This document shows positions 1 through 8,586 of a DNA stretch of 64,000 nucleotides, piece after piece; position 1 is the stretch's first letter; each line of letters starts with the position of its first letter. The DNA lies in contig NZ_CP102830.1 in the NCBI RefSeq assembly GCF_024730785.1, positions 1,364,001 to 1,428,000 on the forward strand, read 5' to 3'. The notes under the pieces are model-generated. The model was not told the origin of the DNA. It did not search any database and saw nothing but the letters and a program-made list of their open reading frames with translations. Origin of the DNA: Pseudomonas sp. LS44. Lineage in GTDB: Bacteria > Pseudomonadota > Gammaproteobacteria > Pseudomonadales > Pseudomonadaceae. Position numbers and translations under genes: made by a program.

Positions 1-625
1 AGATCTCGCCTTCATCCATGCCCAGCGATTCGATGCAGTACTGGTAGGCGTGGGTGTGGATCGCCTCTTCGAAGGCCTGGCGCAGGATGTACTGGCGGCA
101 CTCGGGGTTGGTGATCAGGCGGTACACGGCCAGCACCAGGTTGTTGGCAACCAGGCTGTCGGCGGTGGAGAAGAAGCCGAGGTTGCGCATGACGATGCGG
201 CGCTCGTCTTCGCTGAGGCCGTCCTTGCTCTTCCACAGAGCGATGTCGGCGTTCATGTTCACTTCCTGCGGCATCCAGTGGTTGGCGCAACCATCCAGAT
301 ACTTCTGCCAGGCCCAGTCGTACTTGAACGGTACGAGTTGGTTGAGGTCGGCGCGGGCGTTGATCATCTGCTTGTCGCCGACGTGGACGCGGGCCGAGGT
401 GCCTTCCAGATCGTCCAGGCCTTCCTGGATGTCCAGTTCGTCCAGCGCGGCTTTGGCGCGGGCCACGGCGGTGGAGTCGTCGGCGCTGACGGCGCGCGCT
501 TCGAGGGCGGCGATGCCGCCGTCGTTGTCGAGTTTGTCCAGGCTCATCTCGACGACGGTCGGATTGGCCTTGGCGGCGGGTGCGGCTTCGCCGTCTTCTT
601 TATCGAATTCGTCCCAGCTGAGCAT
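1..625 (-). CDS. nrdB: Ribonucleoside-diphosphate reductase class Ia, beta subunit (3' end cut by window)
   Basis: Small subunit of aerobic class Ia ribonucleotide reductase. It carries the diiron-tyrosyl radical cofactor that starts the NDP to dNDP reaction in NrdA. The visible 208 residues begin [12 protein letters not shown], behind an AGGAGA ribosome site. Near the window edge the motif [10 protein letters not shown] supplies Glu and His ligands of the diiron centre, as expected for the family. The remaining part, with the other ligands, lies outside the window. The gene follows nrdA on the same strand after about 220 bp, so the two are probably co-transcribed, although a strong hairpin sits between them. 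Confidence 0.95.
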   Translation of the reverse strand, partial: MLSWDEFDKEDGEAAPAAKANPTVVEMSLDKLDNDGGIAALEARAVSADDSTAVARAKAALDELDIQEGLDDLEGTSARVHVGDKQMINARADLNQLVPFKYDWAWQKYLDGCANHWMPQEVNMNADIALWKSKDGLSEDERRIVMRNLGFFSTADSLVANNLVLAVYRLITNPECRQYILRQAFEEAIHTHAYQYCIESLGMDEGEI

Positions 626-750
626 GGTGGGGTTCTCCTAGGACCGGGTTGGTACCGGTCGGCAATGTTTGGGTGCTTTCGGTTATGCACGCAAAAGCAA
701 AAGTCTTGAGGGGAGGGCGGTCCGCTGGGCTGGATCTTTTTCCTCTCCCC

Positions 751-780
751 CTCCCCTCTCCCGCAGGCGGGAGAGGGGAG
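751..780. repeat. GA-rich perfect inverted repeat between nrdA and nrdB
   Basis: Two 14-base arms (751-764 and 767-780) are perfect reverse complements separated by AG. The arm core is CTCTCCCGC/GCGGGAGAG. The same type of hairpin recurs at 7033-7060, so this is probably a dispersed REP-like repeat. It could also attenuate read-through from nrdA to nrdB. No T-run follows on the minus strand, so it is not a textbook terminator. Confidence 0.7.
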
Positions 781-844
781 GGAAAGCAACGCAACTGCAG
801 CAGTCAGGCGCCTAGCGCCGCCGCTCAGCTTCGTGCGCTTCCTG

Positions 845-3727
845 TCACTGGCAGGCTTCGCAGTCGGGTTGGTCGATGGCGCAGGCTTTTGGCACGGGTG
901 CCGGACCGGCTGGGGCGGCGAAGCTGCCTTCGTCAATCGCACCGCTGGACACAGCGTTGAGCTTGCCGGTGTTGATGGTCGACTTCTCAGTGCTGGTCGC
1001 GGCCAGGGCACGGAGGTAGTAGGTGGTTTTCAGGCCACGGTACCAAGCCATGCGGTAGGTCACGTCGAGCTTCTTGCCCGAAGCGCCGGCGATGTACAGG
1101 TTCAGCGACTGCGCCTGGTCGATCCACTTCTGACGGCGGCTGGCGGCGTCGACGATCCACTTGGTCTCGACTTCGAAGGCGGTGGCGTACAGGTCCTTCA
1201 GGTCCTGCGGGATGCGCTCGATCTGCTGTACGGAGCCGTCGTAGTACTTCAGGTCGTTGACCATGACCGAGTCCCACAGGCCGCGCGCCTTGAGGTCGCG
1301 AACCAGGTACGGGTTGATCACGGTGAATTCGCCGGAGAGGTTCGATTTCACGTAGAGGTTCTGGTAGGTCGGTTCGATCGACTGCGACACGCCGGTGATG
1401 TTGGCGATGGTCGCGGTCGGCGCGATGGCCATGATGTTCGAGTTACGGATGCCTTTCTGCACACGGGCACGTACCGGCGCCCAGTCCAGGGACTCGGTCA
1501 GGTCGACGTCGATGTACTTCTGGCCACGCGCTTCGATGAGGATCTGCTGGGAGTCGAGCGGCAGGATGCCTTTGCTCCACAGCGAACCCTGGAAGGTCTC
1601 GTAGCTGCCGCGCTCGTCGGCCAGGTCACAGGAAGCCTGGATGGCGTAGTAGCTGACCGCTTCCATCGACTTGTCGGCGAACTCGACGGCCGCGTCGGAA
1701 CCGTAGGCGATGTGCTGCAGGTACAGCGCGTCCTGGAAGCCCATGATGCCGAGCCCGACCGGGCGGTGCTTGATGTTGGAGTTCTTCGCCTGCGGCACGC
1801 TGTAGTAGTTGATGTCGATAACGTTATCGAGCATGCGTACGGCGGTCTTGACGGTTTTTTCCAGCTTGGCGGTGTCCAGCTTGCCGTTGACGATGTGGTT
1901 CGGCAGGTTGATCGAGCCCAGGTTGCAGACGGCGATTTCGTCCTTGTTGGTGTTCAAGGTGATCTCGGTGCACAGGTTCGAGCTGTGGACCACGCCGACG
2001 TGCTGCTGCGGGCTGCGCAGGTTGCACGGGTCTTTGAAGGTCAACCACGGGTGGCCGGTCTCGAACAGCATGGAGAGCATCTTGCGCCACAGGTCTTTGG
2101 CGGCGATGGTCTTGTGCAGTTTGATCTTGCCGTAGCCGGCCATGGCTTCGTAGTACTCGTAACGCTCTTCGAAGGCCTTGCCGGTCAGGTCGTGCAGGTC
2201 CGGTACTTCGGACGGCGAGAACAGGGTCCACGGGCCGTCGTCGAATACGCGCTTCATGAACAGGTCCGGAATCCAGTTCGCGGTGTTCATGTCGTGGGTG
2301 CGGCGGCGGTCGTCACCGGTGTTCTTGCGCAGCTCGATGAACTCTTCGATGTCCATGTGCCAGGTTTCGAGGTACGCGCAGACCGCGCCCTTGCGCTTGC
2401 CACCCTGGTTTACGGCGACGGCGGTGTCGTTGACCACTTTGAGGAACGGCACCACGCCCTGGGATTTGCCGTTGGTGCCCTTGATGTAGGAGCCCAGCGC
2501 GCGCACCGGAGTCCAGTCGTTGCCCAGCCCGCCGGCGAATTTCGACAGCATGGCGTTGTCGTGGATGGCGTTGTAGATGCCCGACAGGTCATCCGGAACG
2601 GTGGTCAGGTAGCAGGAGGACAGCTGCGGACGCAGGGTGCCGGCGTTGAACAGGGTCGGCGTCGAGCTCATGTAGTCGAAGGACGACAGCAGATTGTAGA
2701 ACTCGATGGCGCGGTCTTCTTTCTGCTTCTCTTCGATCGCCAGGCCCATGGCCACGCGCATGAAGAACACCTGCGGCAGTTCGAAACGGATGCCGTCTTT
2801 GTGGATGAAGTAACGGTCGTACAGGGTCTGCAGGCCGAGGTAGGTGAACTGCTGGTCGCGCTCGTGGTTGATCGCCTTGCCGAGTTTTTCCAGGTCGAAG
2901 GTTTTCAGCTTGGCATCCAGCAGTTCGAACTCGATGCCTTTGTCGATGTAGGCCGGCAGCGCTTTGGCGTACAGGTCGACCATCTCGTGGTGGGTGGCGC
3001 TCTGCGCGACACCGAGGAAGCCCAGGCCTTCGGCGCGGATGTTGTCCATCAGCAGGCGCGCGGTGACGTAGGAGTAGTTCGGCTCACGCTCGACCAGGGT
3101 CCGCGCGGTCATCACCAGAGCAGTGTTGACGTCGCTTTGCGCCACGCCGTCATACAGGTTCTTCAGGGTTTCGCTCTGGATCAGCTCGCCATCGACTTCG
3201 GCCAGGCCCTCGCAGGCTTCGCTGATGATGGTGTTCAGGCGGCCCAGATCGAGTGCGACCAGATTGCCTTCGGCATTGGTGATGCGGATGCTCGGGTGCG
3301 GCTGGGCGATTTCGCTGCCGGCACCGCGCTTGCGCTCCTGGCTGCGCGATTCGCGATAGATCACGTAGTCACGGGCGACTTTCTGCTCGCCGGCGCGCAT
3401 CAGGGCCAGTTCGACCTGATCCTGGATCTCTTCGATATGAATGGTGCCGCCGGACGGCATGCGGCGCTTGAAAGTGGCGCTGACCTGTTCGGTCAAGCGC
3501 GCGACGGTTTCATGGATACGCGACGAAGCGGCAGCGGTGCCGCCTTCCACTGCGAGGAACGCCTTGGTGATGGCCACCGTGATCTTGTCATCGGTGTACG
3601 GCACCACGGTGCCGTTGCGTTTGATTACGCGCAGCTGACCGGGAGCGGTCGCGGCTAGATCCTGGGACGCATCGGCAACCGGCGGTAGGCCGGCCTGAGG
3701 GTTCTCGCGGGTGGATTCGGTCTGCAT
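845..3727 (-). CDS. nrdA: Ribonucleoside-diphosphate reductase class Ia, alpha subunit
   Basis: Catalytic subunit of aerobic ribonucleotide reductase, 960 aa. The N-terminus has an ATP-cone (from RVIKRNGTVVPYTDDKI) followed by a second cone-like segment (from IRITNAEGNLVALDL). This tandem arrangement is known for P. aeruginosa NrdA, where the cones set overall activity through ATP/dATP. Active-site cysteines are visible in SSCYLTTVP, NLCTEI and VCNLGSINL. The tail ends CAIDQPDCEACQ and carries the cysteines that re-reduce the active site. I chose the ATG at 3727 (MQTESTRENP) because GGAG lies just upstream; an in-frame ATG 26 codons earlier lacks such a site. A long upstream region holds candidate NrdR, DnaA and AlgR sites. 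Confidence 0.96.
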   Translation of the reverse strand: MQTESTRENPQAGLPPVADASQDLAATAPGQLRVIKRNGTVVPYTDDKITVAITKAFLAVEGGTAAASSRIHETVARLTEQVSATFKRRMPSGGTIHIEEIQDQVELALMRAGEQKVARDYVIYRESRSQERKRGAGSEIAQPHPSIRITNAEGNLVALDLGRLNTIISEACEGLAEVDGELIQSETLKNLYDGVAQSDVNTALVMTARTLVEREPNYSYVTARLLMDNIRAEGLGFLGVAQSATHHEMVDLYAKALPAYIDKGIEFELLDAKLKTFDLEKLGKAINHERDQQFTYLGLQTLYDRYFIHKDGIRFELPQVFFMRVAMGLAIEEKQKEDRAIEFYNLLSSFDYMSSTPTLFNAGTLRPQLSSCYLTTVPDDLSGIYNAIHDNAMLSKFAGGLGNDWTPVRALGSYIKGTNGKSQGVVPFLKVVNDTAVAVNQGGKRKGAVCAYLETWHMDIEEFIELRKNTGDDRRRTHDMNTANWIPDLFMKRVFDDGPWTLFSPSEVPDLHDLTGKAFEERYEYYEAMAGYGKIKLHKTIAAKDLWRKMLSMLFETGHPWLTFKDPCNLRSPQQHVGVVHSSNLCTEITLNTNKDEIAVCNLGSINLPNHIVNGKLDTAKLEKTVKTAVRMLDNVIDINYYSVPQAKNSNIKHRPVGLGIMGFQDALYLQHIAYGSDAAVEFADKSMEAVSYYAIQASCDLADERGSYETFQGSLWSKGILPLDSQQILIEARGQKYIDVDLTESLDWAPVRARVQKGIRNSNIMAIAPTATIANITGVSQSIEPTYQNLYVKSNLSGEFTVINPYLVRDLKARGLWDSVMVNDLKYYDGSVQQIERIPQDLKDLYATAFEVETKWIVDAASRRQKWIDQAQSLNLYIAGASGKKLDVTYRMAWYRGLKTTYYLRALAATSTEKSTINTGKLNAVSSGAIDEGSFAAPAGPAPVPKACAIDQPDCEACQ

Positions 3728-3907
3728 GTATATCTCCGTGTTCTCTAATGGGTCTGGACACTTGAGGTGCCGGCTTTCGTTCCGCTCAAAAAACGCCACG
3801 CGCACGGCGCGAAAGCCGGTGCATGGAACTCAAAAGAGGTCAGAGAGGGGCTACGACTCAAGCACTTCCCTGGATCTCAAGTCACTACCGCCGGCGTCTA
3901 GCCAGCG

Positions 3908-3923
3908 CTACTAGATCTAGTGG
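3908..3923. promoter_or_regulatory. NrdR-box-like palindrome, proximal to nrdA
   Basis: The 16 bases ctACTAGATCTAGTgg contain a perfect 12-bp palindrome (3910-3921). They resemble the NrdR box consensus acaCwAtATaTwGtgt. NrdR represses ribonucleotide reductase genes by binding box pairs about 31-32 bp apart; I could not find a convincing partner here. The site is 180 bp upstream of the nrdA start. Confidence 0.45.
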
Positions 3924-4135
3924 TAGGCGTCAGACGCATTACCACCTGAATCAACTACCCGCCGCGTCGCTTGCGATTGTCGGGTAAGGGCCGGCGCAGT
4001 GGGCGCCCAGCCGGTGTGGCGAAACTGTTTATATGCACCCTAAAGAGGCTTTCCGCCAGGCTTTGGTGCAACTTGTACTTGTGTCTCGTGGTTGACCAAA
4101 ACCCAACATGTAGGTGTTTGGCGCGATGGAGATAC

Positions 4136-4164
4136 AAGATAGTGCGGTCGTTTGGGTATGGCAA
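4136..4164 (-). promoter_or_regulatory. Candidate sigma70 promoter for nrdA
   Basis: On the minus strand TTGCCA (4159-4164) and TATCTT (4136-4141) are separated by exactly 17 bp, matching 5/6 and 4/6 of the sigma70 elements. A DnaA box lies about 20 bp upstream of the -35. If used, the nrdA leader would be about 400 nt. Prediction only. Confidence 0.4.
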
Positions 4165-4184
4165 GTCGACAAATCACGCCCGCC

Positions 4185-4193
4185 TGTGGATAA
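4185..4193 (-). promoter_or_regulatory. DnaA box upstream of nrdA
   Basis: The minus strand reads TTATCCACA, a perfect match to the DnaA box. DnaA boxes upstream of nrdA are established in E. coli, where DnaA links dNTP supply to replication initiation. The position just upstream of the candidate promoter fits that role. Confidence 0.55.
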
Positions 4194-4222
4194 AGCTGTG
4201 GGTTACTTTGGGGTAACTTTGG

Positions 4223-4285
4223 TCAAGCCCCATGGTTGCTGGGGTTGTCCGGCTGCGGCCGTTCGTCGTGACGATGTACGTCCAT
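4223..4285 (-). CDS. Possible 20-residue leader ORF upstream of nrdA
   Basis: An ATG at 4285 follows AAGGA with six bases between. It opens a 20-codon frame (MDVHRHDERPQP, ending NHGA) closed by TGA at 4223. The peptide is hydrophilic, without signal or membrane segment. The AlgR-type box lies inside it. It could be a leader peptide, or chance in GC-rich DNA; nothing shows it is translated. Confidence 0.2.
   Translation of the reverse strand: MDVHRHDERPQPDNPSNHGA
4259..4267 (+). promoter_or_regulatory. AlgR-type binding site
   Basis: CCGTTCGTC matches the core recognised by the P. aeruginosa regulator AlgR at algD. I recall AlgR being reported as a regulator of ribonucleotide reductase genes in P. 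aeruginosa, which would fit. A single 9-mer is weak evidence on its own. Confidence 0.35.
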
Positions 4286-4324
4286 TTTTTCCTTCTTAAT
4301 ATGACCGTACAGCCATTCTGCTTA

Positions 4325-4340
4325 CCACTATATGTAGTGG
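4325..4340. promoter_or_regulatory. NrdR box, distal
   Basis: CCACTATATGTAGTGG is a 16-bp palindrome with one mismatched pair and fits the NrdR box consensus closely. It lies about 600 bp upstream of nrdA and 160 bp upstream of the divergent response regulator. On the minus strand it overlaps the -35 position for a possible -10 (CATATT, 4299-4304). Which gene it controls is unclear. Confidence 0.5.
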
Positions 4341-4502
4341 GCTGCTCCTAGCGTTTTGCCGTTGGTAGCGCAAGGCTCAGCGGAAATTTTTTGGGTGGTT
4401 TCGGCAAATCCGCCAGGCGCTGCCCGCCTCACCGCGCGGGGCGCGTGCGCAGCTGCGCGGGCGGGTACAATGGCCATCGCAATTGCCGTTCTGGAGAGCG
4501 TG

Positions 4503-5222
4503 GTGGAGCAAGAAGCTTGGCAAATTCTTATCGTCGAGGACGACCAGCGTCTGGCTGAGTTGACCCGCGAATACCTCGAGAGCAATGGTCTGCGGGTTTC
4601 CATTGAGAGCGACGGCGGGCAAGCGGCCGCGCGCATTCTCAAGGAACAGCCGGATCTGGTGGTGCTCGACCTGATGTTGCCGGGCGAGGATGGCTTGTCG
4701 ATCTGCCGCAAGGTGCGCGAGCGCTATAAAGCGCCAATCCTGATGCTGACGGCGCGCAGCGACGACATGGACCAGGTGCTCGGCCTGGAAATGGGCGCCG
4801 ATGATTATGTCTGTAAACCGGTGCGCCCACGGGTGTTGCTGGCCCGCATCCGCGCCCTGCTGCGGCGTAGCGAGCCGAGCGAAAGCGCAGGCGAGGGTCA
4901 GCGGCGCCTGGAGTTTGGCCAGTTGGTGGTCGACAGTGCGCGGCGTGAGGCCTGGTTGCGCGAGCAAAGTATCGAGCTGACCAGTGCCGAATTCGACCTG
5001 CTCTGGCTGCTGACCTCTAACGCCGGGCGCATTCTGTCCCGCGAGGAAATCTTCACCGCGCTGCGCGGTATCGAATACGACGGTCAGGACCGTTCCATCG
5101 ATGTGCGCATCTCGCGTATCCGCCCGAAAATCGGCGACGACCCGGTGCATCCGCGGCTGATCAAGACCGTGCGCAGCAAGGGTTATCTGTTTGTGGCCGA
5201 GGCGGCAGAAGGTCTGGTGTGA
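4503..5222 (+). CDS. OmpR-family response regulator (RstA-like)
   Basis: Cytoplasmic DNA-binding response regulator of 239 aa. The receiver domain (about residues 5-120) has the acidic cluster E12-D13-D14, phospho-acceptor D56 (VVLDLMLPGEDG), T83 and K105. The C-terminal winged helix (about 135-235) ends in RSIDVRISRIRPKIGDD and KTVRSKGYLF. I chose the second of two adjacent GTG codons because GGAG precedes it at suitable spacing. The partner kinase starts 112 bp downstream. The gene diverges from nrdA, as PA1157 does in P. aeruginosa by my recollection. The signal and regulon cannot be read from sequence. Confidence 0.88.
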   Translation: MEQEAWQILIVEDDQRLAELTREYLESNGLRVSIESDGGQAAARILKEQPDLVVLDLMLPGEDGLSICRKVRERYKAPILMLTARSDDMDQVLGLEMGADDYVCKPVRPRVLLARIRALLRRSEPSESAGEGQRRLEFGQLVVDSARREAWLREQSIELTSAEFDLLWLLTSNAGRILSREEIFTALRGIEYDGQDRSIDVRISRIRPKIGDDPVHPRLIKTVRSKGYLFVAEAAEGLV

Positions 5223-5334
5223 TTGCCGGGCCTGTTGCCGCGCCGCTGAGCTACGGGTCGTGCGGTCCCTTTGCGCGGCTATGGGCCGCTCCTGCACAGG
5301 CTGGCGTGCCATGCATATATAAGGATGGCCGGCG

Positions 5335-6960
5335 ATGAACTCGATCTTCCTGCGGATTTACGGCGGCATGCTCGCCGCACTGGTGTTGGTGGCGCTGCTG
5401 GGTGTGCTCGCCGTGCACCTGGTCAACGAGGTGCGCTCCGATCAATACCGCGAGCGCCTGGCGCGTGGCACGTTCAGCCTGATGGCTGACAACCTGGAAA
5501 GCATGACGCCCATCGAGCGGCGCCGCTCGATAGTAATCTGGGTGCGCCTGCTGGGCATTCCTCTGACGCTGGAGCCGTTGCAGGGCCAAACGCTCGACAA
5601 CAGCGTGCGCAACCGGCTGCTCAGCGGTCAGGTGTTGGTGCAGCAAACCGGCCCGCACGCCGCCAAGGTTTACAGCTTGGTCAGCGCCAGCGAGCAGTTG
5701 GTGCTGGTCGGTGAAGTCCAGCAGGTCAGTGAGCAGCTGGCGCGCGCCACGGTATTTCTGCTCGCCGATGAGCTGGTGCGGTATCCCGTGGCCGAGCAGC
5801 CGCAGCGCTTGGCCCGCTTGAAAGAAGAGAAGCGTTTCGGCTTCGAGCTGAATCTGACGCGCCTCGAAGATACCAAGCTGGACGATGACCAGCGCCGCCG
5901 GGTCGACGAAGGTGACACGGTGATGGCGCTGGGCAAGGGCGGTGATTCGATCAACGTGTTTTCTGGCGTCGTCGGCACCCCGTGGGTGCTGGAGATCGGC
6001 CCGCTGTACCAGATGAACCCCTATCCGCCGCACCTGCTGGTACTGATTGGCGCTCTAGGCCTGACGCTGATCGGCTTGATCGTGTATTTCCTGGTGCGCC
6101 AGCTGGAGCAACGCCTGCAGGGGCTGGAAAGCGCCGCGACGCGGATCGCCAATGGCCGCTTGGAAGCCCGCGTGCCAGCCGGTGGGGCGGATTCGGTGGG
6201 GCGTCTGGCGGCGACCTTCAATGCCATGGCCGAACATCTACAGAACTCCCTGACTATCCAGCGCGAGATGGTCCGCGCGGTCTCCCACGAGCTGCGTACT
6301 CCGGTCGCGCGCCTGCGTTTCGGCCTGGAGATGGTCGGCGATGCGCAGAGCGCTGAGGCGCGACACAAGTACATGGAGGGCATGGACAGCGATATCGAGG
6401 ACCTCGACAAGCTGCTCGACGAGATGCTCACCTACGCGCGCTTGGAGCAGGGGGGGCCGGCCCTGGACTTCCAATTTGTCGACCTGGATGCCTTGATCGA
6501 TCAGGTGATTGCCGAATTGGCGCCGCTGCGCGCGGGCGTTCGCGTCGAGCGCGGACAAATGCGTCCGGCGGTGGACGGCAGTGTCTCGGTCGAAGCCGAG
6601 CCGCGTTACCTGCACCGGGCTTTGCAGAATCTGGTCAGCAACGCCATGCGGCATGCCGAAACGCGGGTCCGGATAAGCTATCGGATCGGTAATCGACGCT
6701 GCGTTCTGGCGGTCGAGGATGATGGTCCAGGCGTGCCGCAAGGCGAACGCGAGCGGTTGTTCCGCCCCTTCCTGCGCCTCGACAACAGCCGCACTCGCGC
6801 CTCTGGAGGACATGGTCTGGGGCTTTCCATCGTGCGCCGGATCATCTACTGGCACGGCGGCCGGGCGTCGATCGACGACAGCGAAAGCCTGGGAGGCGCG
6901 CGGTTTACGTTGGTTTGGCCAAGGCGCCAGACCTTGCGGCCGGAAGAGTTGGAGCAGTAA
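5335..6960 (+). CDS. Sensor histidine kinase (RstB-like)
   Basis: Inner-membrane sensor kinase of 541 aa, partner of the upstream regulator. A membrane segment at about residues 5-30 and a second at about 230-250 bracket a periplasmic sensor region. HAMP follows, then the H-box with phospho-accepting H318 (VSHELRTPVARL). The ATPase domain shows the N-box (NLVSNAMRHAE), G1 (EDDGPGVP) and G2 (GGHGLGLSIVRRI). All key catalytic motifs are intact. AAGGATG lies about 8 bp before the ATG. What the periplasmic region senses is unknown. Confidence 0.9.
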   Translation: MNSIFLRIYGGMLAALVLVALLGVLAVHLVNEVRSDQYRERLARGTFSLMADNLESMTPIERRRSIVIWVRLLGIPLTLEPLQGQTLDNSVRNRLLSGQVLVQQTGPHAAKVYSLVSASEQLVLVGEVQQVSEQLARATVFLLADELVRYPVAEQPQRLARLKEEKRFGFELNLTRLEDTKLDDDQRRRVDEGDTVMALGKGGDSINVFSGVVGTPWVLEIGPLYQMNPYPPHLLVLIGALGLTLIGLIVYFLVRQLEQRLQGLESAATRIANGRLEARVPAGGADSVGRLAATFNAMAEHLQNSLTIQREMVRAVSHELRTPVARLRFGLEMVGDAQSAEARHKYMEGMDSDIEDLDKLLDEMLTYARLEQGGPALDFQFVDLDALIDQVIAELAPLRAGVRVERGQMRPAVDGSVSVEAEPRYLHRALQNLVSNAMRHAETRVRISYRIGNRRCVLAVEDDGPGVPQGERERLFRPFLRLDNSRTRASGGHGLGLSIVRRIIYWHGGRASIDDSESLGGARFTLVWPRRQTLRPEELEQ

Positions 6961-7129
6961 CCAGCGTCGTTGACGAGGTAGGTCGATGGGGCGCCGTTGG
7001 GTATCGCTGAGCTCAACCCAACCTACGGTCTTAGCCCTCTCCCGTTTACGGGAGAGGGCTGGGGAGAGGGGCTTTAGTCACGTAGCCCGGATGCAATCCG
7101 GGAAGCGGTTTCCGTAATGGCTGAGAGCC
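6961..7129. repeat. Cluster of three dispersed repeat types between convergent genes
   Basis: The gap between the kinase and pcpS holds a GTTGGGTATCGCTGAGCTCAACC-type repeat, a perfect 13-bp hairpin (7033-7045 with 7048-7060, the GGGAGAGGG type also seen at 751-780), and a GTAGCCCGGATGCAATCCGGG hairpin at about 7082-7102. All are typical intergenic repeats of pseudomonads. They lie between convergent genes and may act as transcription or RNA-processing stops. Confidence 0.65.
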
Positions 7130-7837
7130 TCAGTGTGCTGGAATGCCGACCAGGCTCAGCAGGCGGCCATCGAACAGACTGAATTGCCCCTCCAGTTCCA
7201 CGCCGTTGCGCCATTCCTCGGATAGGTCGAGCAGCAGTCGCAGGCGCGCATGCCCATCCGCCGACCATTCGAGCAGCTCCGCATGCTCGAAGTAGAAGCG
7301 CTTGAGCACCAACGGATAGAGCGCCTTGAACAGGCTTTCCTTGAGCGAGAAGGTCAGGGTTACCAATTCGGCGCGCTGTTCGCTGGGCAACTCCTGCAAG
7401 CGCTGGAGCTCGCTCGGAGTGAGCAATTCGCCGGCCAGCCGCGCGGCACGCTCGCTGCTCAGCAGCTTTTCCATATCCAGACCCAAGCCGCGCACGTCGC
7501 TATCGCGGGCTACCACGGCGGCAGCCCAGCCGTGGCTGTGGGTGATCGAGCCGCTGATCCCGGCTGGCCATTGCGGCGCACGGTCCTCGCCACAGCTAGG
7601 CGTGGATGCGCTGCCGGTGAGCTGGCGCAATGCTTCGCGCGCACATAGACGGCCGGCGAGGAATTCCGCCTGACGCTTGCTCGCGCCGTTGGGGGCGGGA
7701 ATCTGATGGGCGGCGAAATCGTTGGGCAGCAGCAATGCTGCATCGAATTGCGTGCTGACTAGCTGCGCACCAGACAGTGGTTGGGGCAGCGGCCAGTGGG
7801 CGAGCAGCGGGGTGCAACAGGCGGGCAATGGATTCAT
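7130..7837 (-). CDS. pcpS: 4'-phosphopantetheinyl transferase PcpS
   Basis: Transfers 4'-phosphopantetheine from CoA onto the conserved serine of acyl and peptidyl carrier proteins. Length 235 aa from MNPLPACCTPLL. The Sfp-type core is clear: GLGLDMEKLL gives the metal-binding Asp, and FSLKESLFKALYPL carries the second signature with WxxKEA-like Lys and Glu. The segment KRFYFEHAELLEW matches P. aeruginosa PcpS closely as I recall it. PcpS is the single such enzyme serving both fatty-acid ACP and siderophore synthetases there. Longer in-frame starts exist upstream, but family length favours 7837. Confidence 0.92.
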   Translation of the reverse strand: MNPLPACCTPLLAHWPLPQPLSGAQLVSTQFDAALLLPNDFAAHQIPAPNGASKRQAEFLAGRLCAREALRQLTGSASTPSCGEDRAPQWPAGISGSITHSHGWAAAVVARDSDVRGLGLDMEKLLSSERAARLAGELLTPSELQRLQELPSEQRAELVTLTFSLKESLFKALYPLVLKRFYFEHAELLEWSADGHARLRLLLDLSEEWRNGVELEGQFSLFDGRLLSLVGIPAH

Positions 7838-7976
7838 CCCGGCATTCTGCCGGGAGCTGGCGGATGCGCCTAGTCGCAGTTCTGTTTCCCGATGCAGCGT
7901 GCTGTGCCGCCGAGTGCTGGCGGTAGGAGTCAGCACTCGGCGGCGCCTGAGTCCACCAGCGGGCTTACGCCGCCAC

Positions 7977-8576
7977 TCATTTCCAGCCCGGCACGCCGCT
8001 CATGTCCGGCAGGTGGTGGGCGATGCCTTTGTGGCAGTCGATGCAGGTGGCCTTGCCGCTGGCCAGCGCGGTGGAGTGCAGCTGGCGGGCGCGCTGGCTC
8101 TGCCGGGTGAAGTCCATGAACTCGAAGTTGTGGCAGTTGCGGCACTCCAGCGAGTCGTTGGCCTTGAGCCGCGCCCATTCGTGCTCGGCCAATTCACGCC
8201 GGTAGGCGACGAACTTCTCGCGGGTATTGATGGTGCCGAAGATCTTGCCCCAGACCTCCTTGGAGGCCTGCATCTTGCGCGCGATCTTGTCGGTCCATTG
8301 GTGCGGCACGTGGCAGTCCGGGCAGGTGGCGCGCACCCCGGAGCGGTTGCTGTAGTGGATGGTGTCCTTCAGTTCGGCGAACACGTTGTCGCGCATCTCG
8401 TGACAGGAGGTGCAGAACTTCTCGGAGTTGGTCGCCTCCAGCGCGGTGTTGAAGCCGCCCCAGAAGACGATCCCGGCGATGAAGCCGGCCAGGGTCAGGA
8501 AGCCCAGGCTGTAGTGCACGCTGGGCCGGCGCAGCACCTGCCAGTAACCGAGGAGCCAAGCGATCAATGCTTTCAT
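7977..8576 (-). CDS. napC: Periplasmic nitrate reductase electron donor, tetraheme cytochrome NapC
   Basis: Membrane-anchored tetraheme c-type cytochrome of the NapC/NirT family, 199 aa. It passes electrons from the quinol pool to periplasmic NapAB. One N-terminal membrane helix (about residues 18-42) is followed by four CxxCH heme sites: CTSCH, CPDCH, CRNCH and CIDCH. It is the last gene of napEFDABC, 10 bp after napB. No napG or napH is present, so NapC is the only quinol-linked donor encoded in this operon. Confidence 0.97.
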   Translation of the reverse strand: MKALIAWLLGYWQVLRRPSVHYSLGFLTLAGFIAGIVFWGGFNTALEATNSEKFCTSCHEMRDNVFAELKDTIHYSNRSGVRATCPDCHVPHQWTDKIARKMQASKEVWGKIFGTINTREKFVAYRRELAEHEWARLKANDSLECRNCHNFEFMDFTRQSQRARQLHSTALASGKATCIDCHKGIAHHLPDMSGVPGWK

Positions 8577-8586
8577 CTCACGCTCC

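Larger units (their letters stand above)
3728..4502. other. 775-bp gene-free region between nrdA and the divergent response regulator
   Basis: No confident protein gene is present. The region holds two NrdR-like palindromes (3908-3923 and 4325-4340), a perfect DnaA box (4185-4193), an AlgR-type box (4259-4267), a sigma70-like promoter reading toward nrdA (4136-4164) and a possible 20-codon ORF (4223-4285). nrdA may therefore have a leader of roughly 400 nt and more than one promoter. Functional assignments are inferred from motif matches only. Confidence 0.6.

Noticed and set aside
833..3658. 941-codon open frame on the plus strand opposite nrdA
   Set aside because: Antisense shadow of a high-GC gene; the product is low-complexity (Val/Gly/Asp/His-rich) with no family features, while nrdA on the minus strand is unmistakable.
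4294..4309. Possible second NrdR box 32 bp from the distal box
   Set aside because: Spacing is right, but the sequence (TTCTTAAT/ATGACCGT) matches the consensus at too few positions.
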